DNA of 64,000 bases, from the NCBI GenBank assembly GCA_905221605.1, contig CAJNDS010002714.1, positions 189,716-253,715 of the forward strand, written 5' to 3'. The translations under genes were made by a program, and so were the position numbers. The notes beneath the pieces are model-generated. The model worked only from the letters and a program-made list of their open reading frames with translations, was not told the DNA's origin and ran no database searches. This DNA is from Symbiodinium natans (taxonomy: Eukaryota > Sar > Dinophyceae > Suessiales > Symbiodiniaceae). This document shows positions 24,201 to 36,200 of this stretch, piece after piece. Positions within the stretch are counted from its first letter, which is position 1, and the number at the start of each line of letters is the position of its first letter.

Positions 24201-27200
24201 ATAGGGATTTGAAAAATCAGTGCTTTTGCGGGTTTTTGTGTTAAGCTTTTTAAGGTTCCCGGCGCTCTACGTAGGTTCGGTTGCGACAACTTCAAATGCT
24301 TGCAGGCCCAAGCCAGTCCAAACCCTCACGCGTTGTTGAAAGCTCCAAGGCTTCCAATAGCAACGCCACAATAATCGCCATGTTCTGCTTGAAAGGTAAA
24401 GTACCGCAAGTCGAGCAACTGAAGCAGCAGCCCGCCTGTCCCCGCCTAATACCAAGGCGACATCGGAGGAGCCGCTCGCGCAGCCAAAGTGAAGTTGGAG
24501 GGAGCCCGGCAGCCTGGGGGGCCTGAGATTCAGGGAGTTAAAGATTTGCGACATGGTGGTCACAAGTGTGCACAAAATGGGTTGATGGTTGATGGTTCTG
24601 GGCTGATGGCGCTCCGCGTGCGTAGCCGAGGCAACGACTCCGTGCTGATACGGCGGAGCCTCATGGGCCGGGTAGGGGGGCCTACCCAGCAGTTATCGGG
24701 GTCGAGAAGTTGGTGTCGAACCTAAACTTGGAGCCATGTTTAGAGGAGGTTCGGCCTCCCATCAGCTGATTGCTCCCGCATGTGATGATTTAAGCATCCC
24801 CGTGAAGATAATACTTTTCCGCATCTAGAGTAGTCTGTGGCTGAGGTCATTGGCAAGGGTGGAGCAACAATCAACAATATTCGGCACGAAAGCGGCGCGC
24901 GAATCGATGCCGAGGAGGGAGCAGCTTGCTGTAGGGAAAGCTTGGACTGGGAGAGTGCCTTCGTAGACTTTGACAATGACTTACAACAAGCCAGAAGCTG
25001 GATAGCTGTACGATCGGTGCACCTATGACCATTCTTGAAAACAACTTCTTATGAGCACCATGCAAGAAGCAGCAAGCGGATCTGGCAGTTTCTACCCGCC
25101 ACTGCAATCTCCACGCGAGGACCGCGATGAAGATCACTGCGAGTGCATGTCCCAGTGGTCCGGGTGTCCGGTAGCCATATTCGCAAAGCGTCTCCCCCGT
25201 AACTTTCAAGGTTCGAGGGCCTGGTTGAAGCGTCACAGTAGGGTCACACAGTCATGCAGGTTACATGTTCGGGACCAGATTCGACAGGATGTGCATTCCT
25301 TGAAAAGGAAACCTACAGTAGACCACGAAGAGGGTCCGCCTCTCGGTACTGTTGGAACTTTGAACCCGTGGTGGGAAGCATGATAAGAATGAATACTGCA
25401 AAGATTTGGAGTTTACCTCTTGTCAAAAGGCTCCCAGCTGACATGTTTATTCATCGCGCAGAGCGTTCGAAAGTCAGATCTTCAATGTGCGGAATGCACC
25501 GTAGATGGTTCCAGAAGCCATAGCTCATGAGCTGGTTCGCAGGCCCTGTTGCAAACTCTGAACAACTTGAGTTTCCTAGGCTTGCGGAGGTCAGGGTTCG
25601 TTTTGTCTTCCGAGGTTCACCATTCGCGGCACGCAGGAGCAGGCCCGGCAAGGAAGCCGACTTCTATCGACACGCAGCCGAGAAGCCCTCGTTCGATCTT
25701 CAAAACCCGTCTCAAGATCCTCTTAGGTCTGCAGCATCCAAGCCCCGAATTCGCCCCAAGAAGCCAGACTCAGGGCTCCCTGCAACAATGCTAGGGATCC
25801 TCCCTTCTTTGCCACCAAGAACTGAGCCCTGTCAGGTTCAGAGGGCAAAAGCCATGCTTCTGGAGCGAGCTGACAGGGTGCCTCAGGGTTGGTGCGGGTT
25901 TTGGGATGCCAATGCGGGTTTTGGGGTCGTTCTGAGCGTCTTCTGAGTTGGGCTTGACTCCAGTGTTTCTCTTCGCTCTCCATGTTGTCTGCGTGGGCTT
26001 GAGGCTCCAACAATCCGTACATCGGCACTGCGCACCCTCCCTCCTCCTCCCTCCCCTTCCCATGGACCCGAAGCCCCCGTACCCCCGTACAGACAGGCCG
26101 GTCATGGTGGTGATCGTGCTGGTCCTGTAGGCCTGGGCTCCAGATTGGGACAGGCAGTTGCCCATCAGGGTCTGGGTGGCCGATGATCTAGAAGAAACCG
26201 AAGGTGATGCGTCCGAGCCAAAGCACAGTCCGTGCATTTCTGGGCAAGAGAGGGCACTGGTCCGGATGTGATTGCTAGTTGCGAACGTGTCAGGGATACT
26301 TTTGTTGTCTTTGAGGCCGTGCTGTTCTTGCTAGCCGGTCAGATCTGAGTCAGGAGTTTGTTCAACGCACTTCAGGATCCCAGTTGGGTGACCTGCTTGC
26401 GAGCAGTATCACAACCTGCCTCGCATCATGAGGGGAGTGTAGTGGGGAGAGCTGCGGGCATCTGCAGGCCCCTGCAGGGTGGGCGAGGTTTATACTGCAT
26501 GGCTGAACTTACCCCCCGAGTTTTCGAACTCCAGCCCGGCATGCTTGCTGCCAGCCGACATGTGGCGGCTCTAGACGAATCTGCTCTGGCAGGAGATCGA
26601 ATCGAGGACATCGGAAAGGGAGGTTGGCATTATAACCTCATCCCATCGAGATTGCTGATGGTGCGTAAGTGCGGTGCCTTTATCAGTTTATCATCTGCAG
26701 AGAAATGTGCCGTACGAGTACACCGCACCGTCAGTGACTGCTTCGCACTGGATGGCAGCATGTGCTTTCATGCAGCTGCCGTATGTAAAGCTCTCTTTTT
26801 TGATCCATGCGCATGCAGTTTTGTGTCTGACGTAGAAACGTTCACCCATCACACCATGAGACCCTGTAACTCTCTCATATCTTGGTCTGACCGTCAATAT
26901 CCCGTCTCAAAGTGAACTCTAGACCGAGTGCACCACCCATCACACCTTGAGACCCTAACTCTCATTCACAGGCTTGTGCATGGGGTCTTTGATCTGTTTG
27001 CAATCTTATTGTAAGCTCTCCAGAGACCCCTTAATCATAGCAAGTCATCTGCGGCTCGTTTTGTTGGGTCTTGCGGAATAGCCGTATCTTCAAGACACAA
27101 ACCACCAAGCATGGGAGGATGGTGACGTGTCCGAGACTATGGAGTTTCCCATTGCGGTAATGGGAGGCCTCATTGGTACACGTGGAGCAAAGATCAACGA

Positions 27201-30200
27201 GGCCTTTGGGCTTGACGGATTCGGGTGAACTGTTAACGAGTTCGGGACTTGCGTGCCAGGCACGGCATCGAAATTGCAGCTGAGTAATTTCTGGTTTTGT
27301 TCGGCGATTTCATGAGTTATGCCGACAAGACGCCTTGCGACTCATTGGTGCAATGTAATCTTGGCTTTGTTCGGCTGCATTTCAACCTCAAAGAGCATGC
27401 CTTTGGTCTAGCCTTGCATCTGAAAGCAGAATCTCAGGAGCACCCTGAGCAACAGAATTCACGGATATTCCAGTGAACAGATTTTGCCACGGATACTCCG
27501 CTGAACAGACTTTCCCAGCGTGCGCAGTGACATGCAGGCTGCGACTAGTGCGGGCAGAGACCTGAACCTGAGAATCTGAAATCGCATGCTTCGTGAGTCT
27601 TGTGCCACCCTGTTGTCGGATTGCATGCAGGTTCGGCAAACCAGTGGCGCCAAGATTCAGGTGGACAAGTTCGAGGCGCCTGCCCTGTTGCAACTCTCTT
27701 CCTTGCTGCTGCTTTCAAGCAAAGGTAGCCAGGACTTACTTACTTCTGTCATGTTCAAGGCTGCTCTTGTGTAGTAGACCGCGCCCACCCTTATTTGCAA
27801 AGAGCTTGTGATGGGGAGCTCAGCTTCCGCAGTTCGGCAAACATGCTTGGAGTGCCACGTGTCCGTTCTTGAAATCGTCCCATCGTACTTGCTGCTTGTG
27901 TGAGGCCCTTCGCTGCTCCTTCTCACCATGAGGCCATGCATCGAACACCCGCCCTCCATGAGCGTTGGCCATGCAGGACCGGTGCAAAGTGCTTATCGCC
28001 GGCACTGACGAGCAGATTGCTCGCGCGAAGCCAGATGCCCAGAGGTTGGAAGTGACACTTTGAGAGTTGGGTCGGAGAAGGGTGGGTTTAGCACTCAAAC
28101 TCCATGTCTACACCTGAGCCTAGACCCTGAGCAGCCTGAGAACCCTTCCAGCCCCAAGCCCTGCCAATTGCCGGGTTCGCTCGTTCCTGCATGTTGCCAA
28201 ATCATTGAGTGCCCAGGTCCATGGTCCAGGGCCTGGCTGACGAAGCGGCAGCCAACGCGGAGAAGACCGCAGCAGCTGGGCCACGTTCTAAGCTTCTCCT
28301 CCTCCGGGCAACCAACGTTTGGATTGTGACCGCTGCGTTTCCTTCAGACGTCGCGACGGCAGGAATCACGAGAAGCTGCGGCACAAAAGTTTGCATAGAC
28401 TCTGTGTCAAGCCCAATCTCTCCCGGCCTTGTATGTCAAATGTTTATCAAAGAGTAATCCGCTAGCAGGCATGCCGGTTGACCTGAGCAGTGCTGCAGTG
28501 CTCATTCTCCTGATGGGTAAAAACCTCATCTGCCTGAGGACTGGCGAGGAAGGCCGGGGAGACGTGAGCCCCTGTGCTAGGCTTGAATCATGAGGGAAAG
28601 GCAGGGTGTCCTAACACGAAGGAACTGCAAAAGTCGTCTTGCTGGCATCTGGCAGCTACTGGCAGCTGCATCAAGCCTGAGACCCAAATGCCCGAAAGAT
28701 CCTGAAAGTCCTGTTGAGACGAGCGCCTCGAGTTCGCTCTGAACGCTGCCGGCCGCATCATCGGGCCCCGGGGCACCCAGATCTCCGAGGCGCCTGACAG
28801 GGGGATTCAAGACTGTCATGCACTCGGGCACTCTGCGCAGAATCCTTCCGAAGAGGGGCTCTCAGACTTCTAGCCGCTCTCTAGCAGCCACTCTATAGAA
28901 CACAACATGCATGGGTGAGCTCAAGGTCCTTTCCGACTTAACTCCGATTTCCTCGCAGGTTCGACTCAGGAGTGGTGCACAGATCAAGGTGGAGAAGCTC
29001 GAGGCTTTGATTTTGCGAACTGTCGCAGCTGTGTGACCCGCTGTGTGAGTCTGGCCGCCGCTTGATGGCGAACCATTGGCTGACAATTGGCGTCCAGCTC
29101 CCATGCCCTTCGTTGTTCGGAAGTCCTTGGATTTGTCAGGGCCTGGGAGCACTGTCAGTGGAATGTTACCATCTGAAATGCAGCCCTGCAAACGGCAGAA
29201 TGCCCGCAAACCTTTCGGGGTTCGTGGCTGTTTTCGTGGCTGTTTAGCGATCTGGATGGTGCACGTAGTGCCGGTGAAAGGTGTGAGAGCAACCATGGAG
29301 GGCTCATTGACCCATTGTGCAAATGACGCAGTCAAGTTGTGAGCAGGATTGCTGCCGGGTTTACCTCAGCGGCTCCCCAGAGCAGGCCAGCTTGGAGTAG
29401 CCCATGACCAATGGCCCATGGGCCCAATGCCGCTATTCATTTTCGTGGGTTCTATATTCGGTTAGGACGTGTCTTGATGATCCAAAGAGTTGCACCGAAG
29501 TGATGAAGGGAAGGAGCGAAGCGGTGCGTGGGGTGATGTGGGGCGTGCCGGTACTTGGCATGCCTCAGCCTCACAACTTGATCATCGAAAAGGCTGAAAG
29601 CGAGGATATGACGGCGCAGATGTACCCAGGAAGGTCTCGAGTCGAACTCAGTTTCTCTACCCCCTGTGTCCCGATCCGCCATGAGAAGCTTGCTTTTTCG
29701 GGAAGGTTGATCGGGCAAAGCAGATGGTCAAGGCCTTGGCCGAGGCGCATCCGGATGCTTCGGTGCGCTTTTGGTAGTCCAGCAGGTGGTCATCATCTAG
29801 CTCGATTTGATCTCAACTTAAACGTAGGGTTCTAGCGGTGGGCGCAGAGATGCCGTGCTCGTTCCTCTCTCCGCCAGTGATCTTCAACATGCCTGAGCCA
29901 GTCTCCAAGCACGCTAAGCCCTACTGGTCAACAGGACAACGCACTTCCGGGCGGCCGAAGAGCGGAAGCCGAAGAGACGAACCTTGGCGAGGATGCTGTA
30001 AGGATTGTGGGGGGGGGGGGCGGAGAGTTCTCTCCCAAACGTCAAGCGACTGTGTGTTGTGGCAGTGGTTGTGAAAAGGGATCGAAAGGAGCATTCAGTC
30101 TGTAGATGCGTGTGGGCTGGGTTGCAACATGGGCCTTTCGAAGTATGGCTAGAGGTTTCTGGACATATTAGTATGCGGTGCATGTCCGCCGTTGAGTTCG

Positions 30201-33200
30201 GAGCTGCTCGATCACAGCAAGTTCGGCAGCGTGTACGATGCATATCAAACCAGGGAACTGCAAGTCCGTGAAGGCAAGCATGTCACGATCACAAGCTCCC
30301 ATTCCAGGGTGGAGATACCGCAAACAATGGTCGGCCGGGTGAGGAGCTGAGTTGCGATTTCCGGCACCCGAATTACCGAACAATCCCGAACTACTAGAGG
30401 CTGCAAGAGACATGACGTACAAGCTGCGATGTGTTTGTGGCAGTCTTCAGTTCAGCCCGGGAGCTTGAAGCCAAGCTTGAGCGGCTAAATTTCAGCTTCC
30501 CCCCACCCTGCCCCTTCCCTCCTCTATGCCCAACCTCAACTTTAAATCGAGTTTTGTGCCGAATGCCATGCCAAGGTGATCGGCCGTGGCGGTGAAACCA
30601 TCAAGCAAATGCAGCGCCGTTTGGTTGAACAGTTGTCGAAGATACGTCTTTGAGTTAAACCTTCTGCAGCATTCACCCCGCGACTTCGACTACGATGAGG
30701 AGTATACCGGTGACTGGCTTCGGTGAAGTCTGTTCCCCTGCGCGGTACCAGCATTGTTGAAGGGTGCGCTCTGAATCGCTCATGATGCGTCATGTCATTC
30801 AAGCGACAGTAAGACCACGGTCACATCAACACCAATCGATGTTGTGCAAGGATGTACGAGTTGAACCGCGTAAGGAAAGCGCAGCCACACAACCAATGCC
30901 TACATGTTTGCAGGGTCGGCGTGGTTGCCAGGGCATCGCCCGTCATGATGGTGCACGCATGCCGCGTGGATGGCGATCTTCGCAGGGGGCTCCCATGCCC
31001 GATGATGCAAGGCTTGATCTTGGCAACGGCATGCCTTCGTGCCCGTGCTTGCATGGTCAACAACAGCGCCGGCAACGGTCAAAGATGCTCTATGCTTCGA
31101 TGACCAGCCCGTCCCTTTGCAACTGTTTTTAGATGCAGTGCACCCTGTTGTATCCTGTTGTCATTGACTTCGAGCACATGCTGGAACAGTCACGCCGGCT
31201 GCTGCAAGGTCAGCATAGAAGGAGCTGCCAAAGATCTTTTGTGCAATTACGTGGAGGAGTCTGAAGTCGAGTGCCTGTGGAGTCTCCACAAGGTGAATGC
31301 AAGTGGTGTGCCCCGCTCTTCCCCCGAACGGAGCGTTGTGTTTGAGTCGCCAGAGATGAGTCTCAAGAGTGCTTCCAGCGTGGGATGCCTAAGCGGTGGT
31401 CTGACCGGACTCTGACTTGATACAAGCCTTCCCTCCTTGAGGCCGCTTCCACGCATTTCCAGTGTGCTTTGTGGGTCGTGGGTTGGAGTCTACGGGGGTA
31501 GCGGGTGCAGATTAGCACGACAGCGCAAACATTCTTGAGCCACATCGTTTTATGTCATGTTACCTGAGTCTCGTGCAGCGCTTCGTACGCCGCATGCTGC
31601 GCGTTGCGAAGCGCTTCGAATTTCACTTTGACTTCAGAGCCTTCTGGATGCGTCGCGCAGAGACTCGCACCGGATTTTGAGTTCATTTTGTTTCTGTTGC
31701 TGGCAAGCCGCTCAGGCGATAGTGGCGCGAAGATAGACGTGAACAGTCAGCAGGATCCATGCCCCATCCGTGCCAGCCTGATGAGAGGGTGGGTCTAGGG
31801 CAAGTGGCCAGTGTAGGGCTTGGTGGAAAGAGCAATGTGTGCACTGCTTGCCCTCACCATCCCCCCCCTCTTTCGAGAGCCGCCTGAGAAGGTCCACCAC
31901 CTGAAGTCTAGGACGCGCAAGCACGCCCACGCATGGGCGCTTGCAAAGCCATGAAAGCCTGCAAGCCCAGGCCTCACTGGTAGCCGCGAAGCGGTGTACC
32001 GGGCGCAGTACATGATCCGCGAGGCTCTCCAATCTGATGCTTGAAACCCTGGAGATCTAAGCCAAGGGCATCCAGGGGCTTTTTTTGAATTGCACATGCC
32101 TCAGCCAACAACCCAAGATAGTAATCGCCATGCCGCTGCGAAAACAACAAGGTGCCGGATGCTAGGGGACACCTCGGATCCGAGACAGCCCTGGGTGACC
32201 CTCAAAGTTCCTCCTCGTGTTGCTCCGAACAGCAGCCGCAGGTCATCGAGCGTGGACCGTCCGCCACTGAGTACGGTCTCGGGTCCACGCGGGTCCACCG
32301 GCACTGTCCCACCAAGAAAGGAAGTTGTAGGTGACACCATGCTGCCGCCATCTGCCGCCCGAACCCGAACCTATGCCAAAAAGTAAGATCACCAGGAACA
32401 GCCTCAAAAAAACACGCCCACAGCACCTCAGCACCTTAGGCAGATGGGGCCTCCTGCGTGGGGCGCCGTTGGAAGCCTTGAGGGTTGAAGGTTTCGAGGG
32501 CTCAGGATGCTGGCTTGAGGGTTCAGGGGCTGTCGTATGAGAGCAGAGGTCAGACGGTCGGAGAGCTTGATGGGGAGAGGTCTTGGGTTTCTTTATGTGG
32601 AGAATACGTCATATTGTGTGCCGACTGCCGGCCAGACTACTAGCCATTCACTGACCTTCAGTTCGGCTGCTGGCATTTGTTTTGGATAGCTGGCTCCGCT
32701 ACCCGAGGAGGTCGCTGGCATGAGCATAGCTTGGCATAGTTTGGCAGAACGAATGAACGAGCTTTACTTCCGTCAGAACCACAGCGTCCACCCCACAAAG
32801 AAGGAACGTTGTTGCAGACTTTGCATTGCACAACTTCAAGGACAAGCGCTCACTTGACCCTACACATCACCACCTGAAAAAGCTCCCGCCCCACGACCAT
32901 GTACCAAAGGTTCCTGGCTATCCCGGCTACGCCGACGCCTGGAGTTGGCGGGGATCCCCTGGACTGTCTAAGAAGCCATGCAGCTGTCGAGCCAGGTAGG
33001 GGCAAGATTTTCATACTTATCACAGCGTCAGGAAACGCTACACGTGGTTGCACAGCTAGAGCTGGTCCTTGGTCTTCTCGTCTTTGCAGAAGCTAGAGAC
33101 ATGCTCACTCGAGAAATGTAGGGATCTGTCCAGGTGGACGCAGGGAAGAGGCATGGCGGGGGGGGCATGACAGGGATGTGAGCAGCTGTTCTTCTCATTC

Positions 33201-36200
33201 AAGTACTCGGGATACCTTAGGGTTGTGGAGTAGCGGTTCTGGCAATTCAGTTGCTGTAATTGAAGGGGCTCAGCTCATGGTTGACTGGGACGCCTCGCGG
33301 GAAAATGCGTGGAGAGAGGGGAGGCATGATCACAGAGCACTTGAGAAAATACCTCCCGGTGCCCAAGTGTCCAACGCTCTCATGCTCTAGATCCATCCTT
33401 GGACAGGATATGCTGCGGGCCCTTCCTCTTGGGAGGTACCTGCTGGGGACGGCAGAGTCCTTGGCATCTTGCTTGAGGTTTTGCTGGATGGGTGTAATTA
33501 TTAGTGTAACTCGTACTTAAGAATGCCAGGATAAGAGCAGGCTGACTGTCACAAGTCCGAGGGGTACTGTCTCGCGCGGAAGGCAGGCAAGGGTGCACCT
33601 CGCCACTTGTTCCTCTGGCCTGGATTGTCTTGGGCTTGTTGATGTGACTCACGCCAAACCGTAATAAGCAAGAAGGCAGCCAGCTTTCGATAGCAATCTC
33701 CAAGACCAGAGCCCGTTCCATGTTCCATCGTCGGAATCTTGCGTGCTGAGCGTGTTATCGGCGCTACGAGCTTTGATTAGGCTAGCTTTGGCGAAGGCTT
33801 TGCTATCCTTCCTTCACGCATGCCCATACCCTTGAAGCTTGGCTAAGTTGACTGGCCGTCGAGGGATAGCCACGTGCACAAACGAGAATGCTCCGGGTTT
33901 CTTTTGCATCAGCCCCCGCAGGCGCAGACATGACCGGAGTGGAATCGTCTTTGCTCCCTCCTCTCTTGCCCTAGGGCCTACAAAGGCGAATAACAGGCAC
34001 CTGAAGCACCTTCCCTAATTTATTTGGTGTTGTTGTGCTTGAGGCGGGCGCGGCCAGCGCACTGAGGAGGAGAAGCAGAGCAGCAGTGAGGATGAGGAAA
34101 TCGATTTAGATGAGCTGTGAGAGGTGTTCTCTCCAGGTTTCTGAAAGTACACACAGCTAGAGGGGGAACGCACTCCATATCGGTAAGGCCTTCGCAAGTA
34201 AGACTTTCTAGCAGGATGAGGGGCTTGACATACGTATGTTGGCATACAATAGACAAGTAGCGCAGTTTCACCCAGCATTTGTGTCTGGACATTTATCGTA
34301 TCCAAACGAGTCATGCGTGCATTGTGCAGTTCACGGGGCTCGGTTCGTGACCTTCGAGATCCTGAAACTAATTCCTCAGACGGCAGGATTGCAAATCCCT
34401 AAATCCTTGTGGGTTTGAGACCGCAACGCTGCGTACTTGCGTTGTAATTACTTGCATTTTGTCTCTCTTGAAATGCTGTGAGTGACTGGCCCGCAACATT
34501 TGGCTTCCGAGGGAGGCCGCCGATAGCTTGGCGGCTCTCATCGCCTTCCGATACTGGAACATTTTTTGGGCACGTTCAGCTCTCAACCGCGGCCATGATG
34601 TGGCCTCGAATTCAGCTGCCGCGATTCTTCTGCAGCCTTGTGTGCTCAGGCTCGCGAACCCCATGACACCCCATCCAAGAACATTCACACAGCCTCCCCA
34701 ATGCTCCAAGCAGCTACATGGTAACACAAGCACTGCAAAGGCTCCCGTGTGCACATGGATAAATCTCATAATCTTGCCATGAAGCCCAGCCCAAATTTTT
34801 GTGTTGCATCATGCAGAGGCATTGCGGTCACGCTCTCTGCGGAAGTATGTCACGGCGAAGACCTTCTGTGGCACGTTGAAGAATCCATTGGTTGAGGGTC
34901 GGGCGTAGGCCGCAGGTCTTCGTTCGGGATTTGGTTTAGCCATGTTGCTCATAATGGAAGGGAGGGCCCAGACGGATGATCCAAAAGTAGCACAATCTTT
35001 GGTGTGACTAGTGTGACATGTGGCGGTGAGAGAGCCCGCATCAAGCTTCCGAAGCCGAGAGAGGAAGCCCAGCACGTGGCCACTTTAGCATGTCGTCTGA
35101 GAGTCTGTTATGACCCTATATGCTTCACTTGGGGGCGTCAATGTTCTCCTTGCGGAAGCCCGGAACCGAACTCCCTTCACCCGAAGATGCAAGTGCAGAC
35201 AAGTGTTTTGCCACGAGTTCTTCGTGCGCTGCGAGGAATGTCACCTTATCCTACTGCAGCAGAAGAAGGCCGCTACTTTCGGCTCTGACCGAATTGGGCT
35301 GTATTGGGCTCATCATGTTTTCCTCCAGGACCGCAGCGCTTCTACGTGCAGTGCTAGTGAACTGAAGGGCTGGAGGCTGACTGAGTACAGACATTCTCAG
35401 CACATAGGGTTGTAGCACCGTGGTGAGAGCCGCACTGGATGTAAACCATCTACTCTGCATCGTTGCACAGATGTCGGCCTCTTGCCTGAGATGCACTCTT
35501 GTCTGCCAGGCTCTTCACAGCACTCTCCAGGCACTGAGCGAATCAGCTTTCAATCGGCATTTTGTCTTCTGGCCCTGACAGTCAGTGACTAAGCCTGCGC
35601 CAACATCTTGTCCTCGACCGTGGCTGAATCCCAGGTTTCGCAAAGGGTCAGAAGGATTCATGTCAGATTCCAGCTGTACGCACAGGCAATAGAAGTTTTA
35701 GGCCGGCTGCATGGTAGCCACGACAGGAAAGCGATAGCGGCGGCCCCCAGGAGGAGGCGCAAGAGACAAGACCGACCCGAACACCTGAAGTCAAGACGGA
35801 TGTGTATATCTACCTGCATACACGCATTATGTCAAATCAGAAGATCATACTGTGTTATGTATCATTATTGCATATGTGTACACATTCCTGTCAGAAACTC
35901 TTTGGAAACTCGGAGATTGACGAGCTCTTACGACCCCCCTGCATCCCCCCCCTCCGCCCCCCCGTCCCCCTCCTGCCCCACTGCTTTGGAGCTATTGAGG
36001 GTTCTTGCAAAATGGGCTGATCTCGGTCGGACTCGGTCATGTCTTCTGAGCCTCTGTGTAGAGAAGATACATCTTTCTGGTGACGGAAGGTTTTATGCCG
36101 CATTGGCTGTCTGCGCCGAGTGGCAGAGTGACGTGTCGGTTCCCATTTCCCAGTGGGCGTTGGGGCTTAACGTCCAAGATCGAAGGTTTGGGCTTGGGAT

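Noticed and set aside
26358-26915. 185-codon + ORF in CCT5 intron 10
   Set aside because: It has no recognisable domain, its composition does not resemble the flanking exons, and it overlaps the expected intron between KH1 and KH2. Possible, but not supportable.
35180-35270. Possible zinc-finger-like Cys/His frame ([17 protein letters not shown])
   Set aside because: There are no clear splice boundaries and other frames are equally open; the Cys spacing alone is not enough.
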